Assembly: GCA_028293375.1 (NCBI GenBank)
Contig: JAQGOY010000139.1
Coordinates: forward strand, 1 to 34,852
Reading direction: 5' to 3'
Origin: Verrucomicrobiales bacterium
Lineage (GTDB): Bacteria > Verrucomicrobiota > Verrucomicrobiia > Limisphaerales > JAQGOY01
Length of the DNA stretch: 34,852 nt
Positions 27,401 to 34,056 of this stretch are shown here, one piece after another. Within the stretch, counting starts at the first letter, position 1, and the number at the start of each line of letters is the position of its first letter. Made by a program: the position numbers and the translations under genes. The notes beneath the pieces are model-generated. The model had not been told where the DNA came from. It searched no databases and saw only the letters and a list, made by a program, of their open reading frames with translations.

Positions 27401-29017
27401 AAGATGACACCAGAGCAGCTGATTTCTGGTTCCTGGATTGAATTGATCGGCCTTGCAGGTTCAACAGCTGATCTGGAGCGCCTGAGCGCCTTGCTTTTAA
27501 AGCGAGAAGTAAAGAGCCCAGCCCTTGAATCGAGGATATTGAACGCCTTCGTGGAGGCCTCCAGGTTGAGGAACATCAAGCTTTCGGGCTCGCCGCTCGA
27601 TCTTTTAAATCATTCGAAAACGGCTGATATCGAGGGGCAACTTACAGCCATTCGCCTTATGGGCACTTATAAGGCGAAAGAGTCCGTTCCGATTTTGGAA
27701 CAAATGGCTCAGTCGGGCGACGTCGCCATACAAAAGGGGATCGTTGATTCGCTCCGCTCTATCGCTTCACCCGCAGCTGGGGATTCCCTGGTCAAACTGG
27801 GGAGTTCCATAACTGTCGAAATTCGACAGACAGCATTGTTGGCGCTTGCCTCCTTTGATTTGGGCAAAGCCTCTCAACCCCTTGCTGATTTGCTAAAAGC
27901 CGTGACCGATGAAAATCAGGCACTCCCGGTTTGGAAAACCCTTTTCTCGATTCGCGGAGGTTCCGCGAGGCTCGTTCCTGTAATCTCCAAAAACGGTGTC
28001 AGCGCAGCCTCGGCCAGGGCGGGTCTGCGAGCAGCAAGGGAGAGTAACAAATCTCAGGATCCATTGGCGCTCCTTCTTGCAAAATTTATTGGTGCTCAGG
28101 ATGATCCAAAGGCCCTTTCCGATGACGAAATGAAAAAACTGGCGGCCACCGCCGTTGCTCAGGGAAGTGCGGATTCTGGCGAATCGATATTTCGTCGCGC
28201 CTCCACTGGTTGCCTGGCCTGCCACGCGATAGGAGGCGCAGGTGGAAAAGTTGGGCCGGACCTGACCAGCATCGGAGCCAGCGCGCAGCCGGATTACCTG
28301 GTTGAATCGCTGTTTTACCCAAACCGAAAAATTAAGGAAGGATTCAATTCTGTGGTAGTTCAAACCACGGATGACCAGGAGTTGAACGGTATCCTGGTCA
28401 AGGAAAGCGCGGAGGAATTAGTTATTCGAGATCCGGCAAACCGGGAACTTTCCATCCCTAAAAAAATAATATCCGGCCGCAGAAATGGTGGTTCCTTAAT
28501 GCCATCTGGTTTGATGGAGGCCTTGTCCCCCGGTGAACAATTGGATTTGGTGAAATTTCTATCGGAGTTGGGTAAAGGCGGGCCGTACGATGCCTCAAGA
28601 AGCAGCGTGGCGAGAACCTGGACAATATATGGAGGGGCGCATACCGATGAACAATTTGGATTGGAGAAAATCGTTAGCGGTCAATTTCCGGCTGGGAAAG
28701 AGACAGTAACCTACACCAGCGTTCCCGGTTGGCTGACAGAGTCTCAATTAAAGGAAGTTTTCCCTGCCAACTTGAATACGAGTCTCACGGGAATTTACGC
28801 CGCTGCCCGATTTTCTGTTTCGCGGAACGGAGAAAACGCCTTCGACTTTAATGGCTCGGGTTCCACCGGAATTTGGGTGGACGGAAAGGAGGTAATCGAT
28901 TTGAAGCATGTCTCCCTGACTGCAGGTGAGCACACACTGGTTATCCGCTTTAACGCCAAGAGTTTACCTGCCAGGTTTCGGGTCGCAAGCGAAGGTGCAA
29001 CCTTTATCAATAAATAG
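24437..29017 (+). CDS. PVC-type c-heme propeller/HEAT-repeat protein with SGNH-like front domain
   Basis: 1526 residues starting at GTG 24437 with a signal peptide (RKFVILFLTLAGL, then ALA). Residues about 25-235 are SGNH-like but degenerate: GDTLIE replaces GDS, and NGIHLN replaces the usual DGIH. Residues about 435-773 form the PVC membrane-bound-dehydrogenase propeller (FQVNLYAENPLL, DLDGDGKADLKK, VTDGAG). About 790-1235 carries HEAT-like helical repeats. Then a c-type heme domain has CLACH (Cys1259, Cys1262, His1263) and the likely axial Met1355 in SLMPSGL. A terminal beta-rich domain of about 130 residues closes it. Such proteins are a PVC hallmark and probably oxidise sugars or alcohols in the periplasm; the substrate is unknown. 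The stop is TAG. Confidence 0.92.
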   Translation: MRKFVILFLTLAGLIPAALADSKLQITDGDRIVLIGDTLIEREQEFGYLETHLHIQFPTNKFIVRNLGWSADTPAGLSRLRFDFKQPSKGLEIIRDELAAIKPTIVFVGYGMASSFDAAEKTNQFVGELKSLVKVIRETGSNDVKLVFLGPIHHEDWARPEEAQKIEKHNKDIQLYSDAIKDVASENNGIYIPLFKTIGASLIRDQKFAMTGNGIHLNQYGYAEMANIIDRELGWGILSWRISFLEDGSQRRGGGGISVTNSSKTGVEVSFDGLPAIITLPHPNLKREMLPSYVQAPFIQAFGMTNQLYNLIIDDVQYDTITVTNGRMDLPLLTGPDIEQAEKLRKAVVEKNQLFFYRWRPQNETYLFGFRKQEQGKNGKEIPMFDLLISQLEDQIQSLTIPQKHHFLVTPKWAPPAAVTRGQPKINPLPPSERPTFEVADGFQVNLYAENPLLAKPIQMNFDSRGRLWVSSSSVYPQIEPGQKANDKIIIIEDTNGNGVANKSTVFADGLLIPSAVIPGDGGVYVGQSTELLFLKDLDGDGKADLKKVVLSGLGTEDTHHIVHTLRWGMDGDLYFNQSIYIHSHIETPNGVVRANSGAIFKYETDRDRLTILLKGFCNPWGTSFDPYGQIFVTDGAGFQGISYGIPGATYFTYADMRREMKSVSPGNYPKFAGLEMIQSEQFPPDWQGNLITCDFRAHRVVRFGLSEEGAGYVTRELPDLLRTTNVTFRPIDVKLGPDGALYVADWSNPIIQHGEVDFRDPRRDHEHGRIWRITAKNRPLVNVEGIKSGNALNMFAGLLSSNSWTRDVARRTLIERGTNVLARRDKWVATLTNDWQKLQALWLKQGSREIDTNLLAAVLASEDGKIRAAGIRVLGDWLPSLPTQDTVDKLLTFVKDSHPRARLEAIRVLGQIQTEKAAEAVLSALDQPMDPFLDYAMWLSINELAEPWLQSLQSGHWKPEGRGKQLEFALKSIEPAMAEKVLSGLVAKMTPEQLISGSWIELIGLAGSTADLERLSALLLKREVKSPALESRILNAFVEASRLRNIKLSGSPLDLLNHSKTADIEGQLTAIRLMGTYKAKESVPILEQMAQSGDVAIQKGIVDSLRSIASPAAGDSLVKLGSSITVEIRQTALLALASFDLGKASQPLADLLKAVTDENQALPVWKTLFSIRGGSARLVPVISKNGVSAASARAGLRAARESNKSQDPLALLLAKFIGAQDDPKALSDDEMKKLAATAVAQGSADSGESIFRRASTGCLACHAIGGAGGKVGPDLTSIGASAQPDYLVESLFYPNRKIKEGFNSVVVQTTDDQELNGILVKESAEELVIRDPANRELSIPKKIISGRRNGGSLMPSGLMEALSPGEQLDLVKFLSELGKGGPYDASRSSVARTWTIYGGAHTDEQFGLEKIVSGQFPAGKETVTYTSVPGWLTESQLKEVFPANLNTSLTGIYAAARFSVSRNGENAFDFNGSGSTGIWVDGKEVIDLKHVSLTAGEHTLVIRFNAKSLPARFRVASEGATFINK

Positions 29018-29039
29018 CGAAAACATCCCAATCCAAGCG

Positions 29040-29069
29040 TTGACATCGCTAATGTAACTCCCTTACTGT
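29040..29069 (+). promoter_or_regulatory. Candidate sigma70-type promoter
   Basis: A perfect -35 TTGACA (29040-29045) with an 18-base spacer to a weak -10 TACTGT (29064-29069), lying 30 bases before the ATG of the coiled-coil gene. It suggests that this gene and the following small lipoprotein have their own promoter rather than reading through from the heme protein gene. Confidence 0.4.
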
Positions 29070-29098
29070 TGAGTAAGTTTTCAACCCAGAACAAATAC

Positions 29099-29860
29099 AT
29101 GTTAATTCGTCTTAGTTTAATCATCGCGATTCTTGCAGGCTTAGCCGCTGCCGGGCTTGTCTTCACTCAGGTCAAGGATAAGGTCACTACCACCATCACC
29201 GAGCGTAATGACTTCCACAAGAAAGCGGATAACGAAGCAGCGGCGAAGACCACTGCATTGAGACAGCTTAAGGGGACCAACGAGGTTTTGAAAGCCACTC
29301 AGACCGACCTGGCTTCCACCAAAATGGAGCGCGATTCTGCCGTGACCAAGGCAGCCGAACAGGAAGCGAAAGCCAACACTCTGGTAGCCGAAGTTGCCCG
29401 GCAGAAAACTGACAAAGAGAATGCCCAGGCCAAGCTGGCTCAATGGGACGCAATGAATGTCACTCCTGACCAGGTGAAGACCACCATTGCTGAGCTCAAA
29501 AAGTCCCAGGAGCAAAAAGCTGCTCTAACGGATGAAAATAAGGTCCTTGCTTCCACTTTGAACAAGACACGGGCTCGCCTGAACTATTATGAAGATCCTG
29601 AGAATCGTCCTCCAGTTCTTCCAGCAGGCACCAAGGGATCCGTTATCGCTGTCGATCCCCGTTATGATTTCGTCATCCTCAACATCGGTGAAAAACAAGG
29701 CATTCTTGAACGCGGCGAATTGATCGTCAATCGCAACGGCATCATGATCGCCAAAGTGAAGGTCACTTCTGTCGAAGCGAATCGTTCTGTTGCCAACGTG
29801 ATTCCCCAGACCCGAAAAGCTGGTGCTGAGATCATGGAAGGCGATCAGGTCATCTACTAA
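29099..29860 (+). CDS. Membrane coiled-coil protein with C-terminal beta-barrel-like domain
   Basis: 253 residues from the ATG at 29099; the in-frame TTG at 29069 lies inside the promoter-like region. An N-terminal membrane helix (LIRLSLIIAILAGLAAAGLVF) is followed by about 140 residues of Ala/Lys/Glu/Gln-rich coiled coil. The C-terminal domain (GSVIAVDPRYDFVILNIGEKQG, then GELIVNRNG) resembles small beta-barrels of the MreC or FlgT C-terminal type. The predicted topology places the coil and barrel outside the cytoplasm. The function is unknown; an envelope scaffold is plausible. The small lipoprotein gene follows after 9 bases. Confidence 0.78.
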   Translation: MLIRLSLIIAILAGLAAAGLVFTQVKDKVTTTITERNDFHKKADNEAAAKTTALRQLKGTNEVLKATQTDLASTKMERDSAVTKAAEQEAKANTLVAEVARQKTDKENAQAKLAQWDAMNVTPDQVKTTIAELKKSQEQKAALTDENKVLASTLNKTRARLNYYEDPENRPPVLPAGTKGSVIAVDPRYDFVILNIGEKQGILERGELIVNRNGIMIAKVKVTSVEANRSVANVIPQTRKAGAEIMEGDQVIY

Positions 29861-29869
29861 ATCCTTTGG

Positions 29870-30034
29870 ATGAAGATTGTTCGACTGATTATTGTAGCTG
29901 CTACCCTGGCATCTTTCGCAGGTGCCATGACAGGTTGCAACACGACGGATGCTGAAAACGTTTCCTCTCGTCCCTGGAATACTCCCAAGAATTGGGAAAA
30001 TGGCCTCCCCAGTTCGATGAGCGAAGGAAGATAA
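29870..30034 (+). CDS. 54-residue small lipoprotein
   Basis: ATG at 29870 opens a 54-codon frame ending in TAA at 30034. The N-terminal 22 residues are a signal (KIVRLIIVAATLASFAGAM) ending TGC with lipid-acceptor Cys23. The mature part is only about 32 residues and is rich in Asn, Trp and Pro: SSRPWNTPKNWENGLPSS. Similar tiny Trp-Asn-Pro lipoproteins occur in other verrucomicrobia in my memory, but I cannot name a family. It directly precedes the strong terminator, so it ends a two-gene unit. Confidence 0.75.
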   Translation: MKIVRLIIVAATLASFAGAMTGCNTTDAENVSSRPWNTPKNWENGLPSSMSEGR

Positions 30035-30052
30035 GTCCTCTAAAATACTTTC

Positions 30053-30084
30053 AAAAGCCTGCTTCCCTGGAAGCAGGCTTTTTT
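30053..30084 (+). terminator. Strong bidirectional terminator
   Basis: A 13-bp perfect stem (AAAAGCCTGCTTC at 30053-30065 with GAAGCAGGCTTTT at 30070-30082) around a four-base loop, with a TTTTTT tail on the plus strand. The same hairpin ends in TTTT on the minus strand. It separates the convergent small lipoprotein and rny genes and can serve both. Confidence 0.9.
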
Positions 30085-31645
30085 ATTTGGCAAACTCCAC
30101 GCAACGAGTTTCTCGCATTACCGTAATCCGGATCTGGCCAGGATATTGCAATTCTTCTTCGATCTTGCGGGCTATGGTTCGAGCCAGTTTAAAGGCTTGT
30201 TCATCAGTTATGGTGTCCGGTTGAACCATGACACGGAGTTCTCTTCCGGCCTGCACTGCGTAGCACTTTTCCACCCCAGGGAACGAACAGCCGATTCGTT
30301 CCAGGTCTTCCACCCTTTTAATATAGGTGGTCATTGTTTCCGAGCGCGCTCCAGGCCGGGATGCAGACATGGCATCCGCTGCGCTCACCAGGATGCCAAG
30401 AATGCCGATGTGTGGGACTTCGTCATGGTGGGAGGCCACCCCGTTTACCACCTGCTCCGACTCCCCATATCTTTTTACAAAGTCAGCCCCCACGATGGCA
30501 TGGGCTCCTTCGATTTCATGTCCCATCGCTTTCCCAATGTCATGCAGCAACCCCGCTTTTTTTGCAGATTGAACATCGATCCCCAGCTCCGAAGCCATCA
30601 AACCCATCAGGTGAGAGACTTCAACAGAATGGTTCAATATGTTCTGCGAAAAACTGTGTCTGAATCCAAGTCGACCCAGCATTTTCACGATTTCGATGTG
30701 CAGGGGAGGAATGCCAGTTTTCATGACCGCTTCCTCTCCGAGTCGGATAATGGTCTCGTCCATTTCCTGGGTCACTTTGGCGACTACTTCTTCGATTCTC
30801 GTGGGGTGAATCCGGCCATCGAGAATAAGCCGTTCCATAGCCTCTCGGGCAATTTCGCGTCGAACCGGATCAAAACCCGAAAGGACCACGGCATTCGGGG
30901 TATCATCAATCATGACCGTGACGCCGGTCGCTGCTTCGAATGCTCGAATGTTCCGGCCTTCCCTCCCGATGATTCGACCCTTTATCTCGTCGCCAGTAAG
31001 AGCGACGATGGCGGTCGATGTCTCATTGGTATGTTCTCCGGCATAACGCTGAATGGCAGTGCTGATTATGCGACGGGCTTTTTCTTCTGCACGTAGCTTG
31101 GCGTCATCAAGAATGTGACGAACGAGGTGGCCAGCGTCTCTTTGGGCATCTTCCTGCACCTGTTTTAGAAACGCCTCTTTTGCCTCTTGCTCCGTCATCC
31201 GGGTGATCGCTGCCAGTTGGTCTCTGGCCATCTTTTGGTCAGTATTCAACTGTTCTTTTTCGGTGATCAGATTCGCCAGCCTCTCCTTCAAATCTGTCTT
31301 TTGCTGGCGCAGGGTCTTTTCTTCACCCACCAGATTCTCCAATTGCCGGTTTACAAGCGATTCCCTTTCCGTGACCCTGCCTTCGAGGGATGCTAATTCC
31401 TGCCGCCGCGCCGCAAGCACTTTTTCGTGCTCATCACGCATACGCAAAATCTCTTCCGCTGCCTGGAGTCTGGATTCCCTGGTTTTATTCTCCGCTTCCT
31501 TTAGCGTAGTATCGAAGAGGTTCTTTTCCCTCGCGGCAAACTCTACCTTGAGACGTTTCTCCTTTTTTCTGACGAAATAATAAGACACGCCGAAACTGCC
31601 TCCCAAAAGAAGCGCTCCATCGATTAAGAATCGTTCTAACGACAT
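30083..31645 (-). CDS. rny: Ribonuclease Y
   Basis: 520 residues, the same length as Bacillus RNase Y. It has an N-terminal membrane helix and a long coiled coil (about 30-190). Next is a KH domain with GRIIGREGRNIRAFE, then an HD domain with the catalytic pair His368-Asp369 in LLHDIGKA. RNase Y is a membrane-bound endoribonuclease that initiates mRNA decay and matures RNAs. It is 16 bases downstream of fthC, so rarA-fthC-rny form one minus-strand unit that ends at the bidirectional hairpin. Confidence 0.97.
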   Translation of the reverse strand: MSLERFLIDGALLLGGSFGVSYYFVRKKEKRLKVEFAAREKNLFDTTLKEAENKTRESRLQAAEEILRMRDEHEKVLAARRQELASLEGRVTERESLVNRQLENLVGEEKTLRQQKTDLKERLANLITEKEQLNTDQKMARDQLAAITRMTEQEAKEAFLKQVQEDAQRDAGHLVRHILDDAKLRAEEKARRIISTAIQRYAGEHTNETSTAIVALTGDEIKGRIIGREGRNIRAFEAATGVTVMIDDTPNAVVLSGFDPVRREIAREAMERLILDGRIHPTRIEEVVAKVTQEMDETIIRLGEEAVMKTGIPPLHIEIVKMLGRLGFRHSFSQNILNHSVEVSHLMGLMASELGIDVQSAKKAGLLHDIGKAMGHEIEGAHAIVGADFVKRYGESEQVVNGVASHHDEVPHIGILGILVSAADAMSASRPGARSETMTTYIKRVEDLERIGCSFPGVEKCYAVQAGRELRVMVQPDTITDEQAFKLARTIARKIEEELQYPGQIRITVMRETRCVEFAK

Positions 31646-31661
31646 TTATTAAGCTGCGGGC

Positions 31662-32237
31662 TCAAGTTCCAAAGAGCCTCGCGGGAGTCAAAACCCAATC
31701 TAATTTGACATCATGGGCTTCCACAGGGATGTTCGGCAAGATTTGTTCGTCAAATCCTACCCCGCACCTTAACCCGGTGGCTGCGGACAAAAGTCGATCG
31801 TAGAATCCTTTTCCCCGCCCCAGTCGTCTACCTTGCAAGTCAAAACCTAAACCAGGAACTAAAATCATGTCCAGCTGGTTTATGGGGACACAAGCACACT
31901 CCGGTGAAGGTTCTAGGATCTTAAATTGTCCGTATCGAAGGTCGGAGGTGATATGCGAGATCTTCGCTGCACAATATTGTTGGGTATTGGGATCAAATCG
32001 AGGGAGTGAGATCGATTTTTGGTTGTCGGCAAGGTACCCCATTAATTGGCGGATGTCTGGTTCACTGGGCAACGGCATGAAAAGCAGGATGTTTTTTGCG
32101 TATCTCCATTCTTGCCACGCTTCAATTTTCTCCACCAATTTCCTGGAAAGATACTTTTTCTCTTCGACGGTAAGGGCCGCCAATGTTTGCTTCATCTGCG
32201 CTCGGAGTGCAGTTTTGTCTAATATTTCCCGGGTCAT
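31662..32237 (-). CDS. fthC: 5-formyltetrahydrofolate cyclo-ligase
   Basis: 191 residues. The basic substrate and ATP-binding motif GRRLGRGKGFYDR is present in the second half, with LFMPLPSEPDI and MILVPGLGFDLQ before it. The enzyme converts 5-formyl-THF back to 5,10-methenyl-THF using ATP, in the cytoplasm. Its ATG at 32237 overlaps the rarA stop (ATGA), so it is coupled to rarA. In proteobacteria the equivalent gene (ygfA) is next to the 6S RNA gene, which matters for the RNA candidate upstream of rarA. Confidence 0.95.
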   Translation of the reverse strand: MTREILDKTALRAQMKQTLAALTVEEKKYLSRKLVEKIEAWQEWRYAKNILLFMPLPSEPDIRQLMGYLADNQKSISLPRFDPNTQQYCAAKISHITSDLRYGQFKILEPSPECACVPINQLDMILVPGLGFDLQGRRLGRGKGFYDRLLSAATGLRCGVGFDEQILPNIPVEAHDVKLDWVLTPARLFGT

Positions 32238-33640
32238 TTCTTCTGATTTTCTGTGTCGTCACTGCTTTTCTGCCCGGAGGCTCGCCAGTTTGCCAATCTT
32301 TCTTTTATCTTTTTCTCCACCCCCTGGTCGGTCGGTTTGTAATAGACCTGGGGATCCTCCATGTATTTTTGGGCCACAAAGTGATCGGGGTGATCGTGCG
32401 CGTATTGGTAACCCTCCCCATGCCCAAGTCGTTTTGCTCCCATATAATGGGCGTCGCGCAAATGATTGGGAACCGGTTGGGTCCTTCCTTTCCGCACATC
32501 ATCCAATGCGGCATCGATGGCCAGATAGGCACTATTGCTCTTATGCGCGGTGGCAATATAGATGGTCGCTTCGGCGATCGGGATTCGCGCCTCGGGCCAT
32601 CCCACAAATTCAGAGGCATCATGCGCAGCCTTGGCCAACACCAGCGCCATTGGATCCGCCAAACCGACGTCTTCCGCCGCGCAAATCATGATTCGCCGGG
32701 TAATAAATCGCGGGTCTTCGCCCGCATGAATCATTTTTGCCAGCCAATACAGCGCCGCGTCCGGGTCGCTTCCCCGCATCGATTTGATAAATGCCGAAAT
32801 GGTGTCGTAATGGGCATCCCCGTCACCGTCATAGACCACTGCCTTTTTTTGGATGCACTGTTCAGCCACCTCACGGGTAAGATGAATAATTCCTTCCGCA
32901 TCCGGAGGGGTGGTCAGGGCCGCCACTTCCAGCGAATTCAATGCTTTGCGCGCATCGCCGTCCGCCACCCGCGCAAGATGTTCCAACGCTCCATCAGCAG
33001 CTTGAAGTTTCATCGCCCCAAGCCCTCTTTCCTCATCCTTCATCGCCCGCCTCAACAATTCCAACAGGTCATTCTCAGTCAACGGCTGGAGTTCAAAAAT
33101 CTGGGAACGCGAAACCAGGGGGGAGTTAACAAAGAAAAATGGATTGTGTGTGGTTGCTCCAATCAGTCGGATCACACCGCTTTCCACGTCGGGAAGCAGC
33201 ACGTCCTGTTGGGATTTGTTGAAGCGATGGATTTCGTCGATAAAGAGAAGGGTGGATTTTCCAGTATTTTCCAGGCGATTCACCGCCGCCGAAAGGATGC
33301 GCCGCATGTCAGCCACATTGGATTCCACGCCGCTGAGCCGTTCAAATTTATTGTTGGTATGAGCCGCTATAATCTGGGCCAGGGAAGTTTTGCCGGTGCC
33401 GGGGGGGCCGTAGAAAATGAGAGACTGAATTCGGTCGGCTTCGATCGCCCGTCGCAGAAGTTGGCCGGGGGCTAGGATATGACGTTGTCCTGCATACTCG
33501 TCGAGAGTGCGGGGCCGCATCCTCGCGGCCAATGGACGGACCTGGTAGGGGGAATTAGACGGCGGGAGTGCCACCGCAGGATCACGGTCCGAATCTGGCC
33601 CTGGAAGAGAGCTGGCTCCGAAGAGATCCTGATTCAACAT
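32234..33640 (-). CDS. rarA: Replication-associated recombination protein A
   Basis: 468 residues of the RarA/MgsA AAA+ ATPase family. The Walker A motif GPPGTGKT covers residues 78-85 and Walker B LLFIDEIH has Asp136-Glu137. An HRFNKSQQDVLLP segment is followed by GATTHNPFF and SRSQIFEL (sensor/arginine-finger region). The C-terminal part (AAEDVGLADPMAL, AHYMGAKRLGHGEGY) is the family tetramerisation domain. RarA acts at stalled forks with SSB. The ATG at 33640 has a good AGGAG ribosome site. A terminator-like hairpin lies 21 bases upstream. Confidence 0.96.
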   Translation of the reverse strand: MLNQDLFGASSLPGPDSDRDPAVALPPSNSPYQVRPLAARMRPRTLDEYAGQRHILAPGQLLRRAIEADRIQSLIFYGPPGTGKTSLAQIIAAHTNNKFERLSGVESNVADMRRILSAAVNRLENTGKSTLLFIDEIHRFNKSQQDVLLPDVESGVIRLIGATTHNPFFFVNSPLVSRSQIFELQPLTENDLLELLRRAMKDEERGLGAMKLQAADGALEHLARVADGDARKALNSLEVAALTTPPDAEGIIHLTREVAEQCIQKKAVVYDGDGDAHYDTISAFIKSMRGSDPDAALYWLAKMIHAGEDPRFITRRIMICAAEDVGLADPMALVLAKAAHDASEFVGWPEARIPIAEATIYIATAHKSNSAYLAIDAALDDVRKGRTQPVPNHLRDAHYMGAKRLGHGEGYQYAHDHPDHFVAQKYMEDPQVYYKPTDQGVEKKIKERLANWRASGQKSSDDTENQKK

Positions 33641-33649
33641 ACTCCTAAT

Positions 33650-33683
33650 CTAAAGGCAAAGGGGAGGTTGTGACAACCTCCCC
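33650..33683 (-). terminator. Terminator-like hairpin before rarA
   Basis: A perfect 10-bp stem (GGGGAGGTTG at 33661-33670 with CAACCTCCCC at 33674-33683), TGA loop on the plus strand, followed on the minus strand by TTTGCCTTTA. The tail is an imperfect U-run. Its place right after the structured RNA suggests that it ends that RNA, leaving rarA partly dependent on read-through or its own start. Confidence 0.6.
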
Positions 33684-33684
33684 T

Positions 33685-33855
33685 CGGAAAGAAAACCCCA
33701 CCGTAATGCCGTGACAAACAGTTCCTTTGAACATGAGAGAAACAGGTGGAATCCAAACGTAGGCTAACGACTTCCAGTAAAGGCCTGTCGATTACCGCCG
33801 TAGTCAAGACTCCGCATTGAGTATACTTACGGTCCAAGGACTTAGTTTCTTTGCA
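33685..33855 (-). ncRNA. ssrS: Structured RNA, candidate 6S RNA
   Basis: About 170 nt of non-coding sequence whose ends pair. The outer helix is 33845-33852 with 33688-33696 (8 bp, one bulge) and the inner helix is 33827-33833 with 33700-33706 (7 bp). An apical stem has 33784-33788 with 33742-33746 and 33772-33776 with 33747-33751 (5 bp each). Between them lies a large central bubble. A small hairpin (GTTC-CTTT-GAAC, 33721-33732) falls on the 3' side of the bubble, as in known 6S RNAs. Strand is set by the hairpin that follows it and by the promoter-like region upstream. 6S RNA sequesters sigma70 polymerase. Evidence is by-eye folding plus rarA-fthC context, without a covariance search. Confidence 0.5.
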
Positions 33856-33897
33856 CGAACATGGCAGGGTAAAGTCAAAAATTAAAATTTCAAAAGA
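33850..33897 (-). promoter_or_regulatory. AT-rich promoter-like region for the structured RNA
   Basis: On the minus strand a -35-like TTGACT (33873-33878) is preceded directly by an AT-rich stretch (33879-33897) like an UP element. The -10 is unclear; TGCAAA at 33850-33855 has the right 17-base spacing but is weak. UP-like sequence is usual for highly expressed stable RNAs. Confidence 0.35.
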
Positions 33898-34056
33898 ACA
33901 ACTGCGCCCGACACTCTTCATCATCGGGCATCCTGCTGATTTCTCAAGTCAATCTTGGAAGTTTCTTTCGCCTTTTTTATTGAAACTTTTTTTGCTCCCT
34001 GTCTTACCTCTTGCCTTTGCTCCTCATGTTTAGAACAATTCCCGTTTAGGAAAAAT
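33898..34056. other. Intergenic region before gmd
   Basis: Holds no visible gene. Its T-rich stretch (around 33970-34000) precedes gmd, whose ribosome site is AGGA about nine bases before the ATG. A TTGAAA near 33980 lacks a good -10 match, so the gmd promoter could not be placed. Confidence 0.4.

Noticed and set aside
30146-31096. 316-residue plus-strand frame opposite rny
   Set aside because: Lies wholly antisense to a clear RNase Y gene; a codon-bias shadow.
32183-33475. 430-residue plus-strand frame opposite rarA
   Set aside because: Antisense shadow of rarA, whose AAA+ motifs are complete on the minus strand.
33634-33924. 96-residue minus-strand open frame across the region before rarA
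   Set aside because: It overlaps the rarA start out of frame, has no ribosome site, a Cys/Arg-rich random-looking product, and covers the palindromic stems better explained by a structured RNA.
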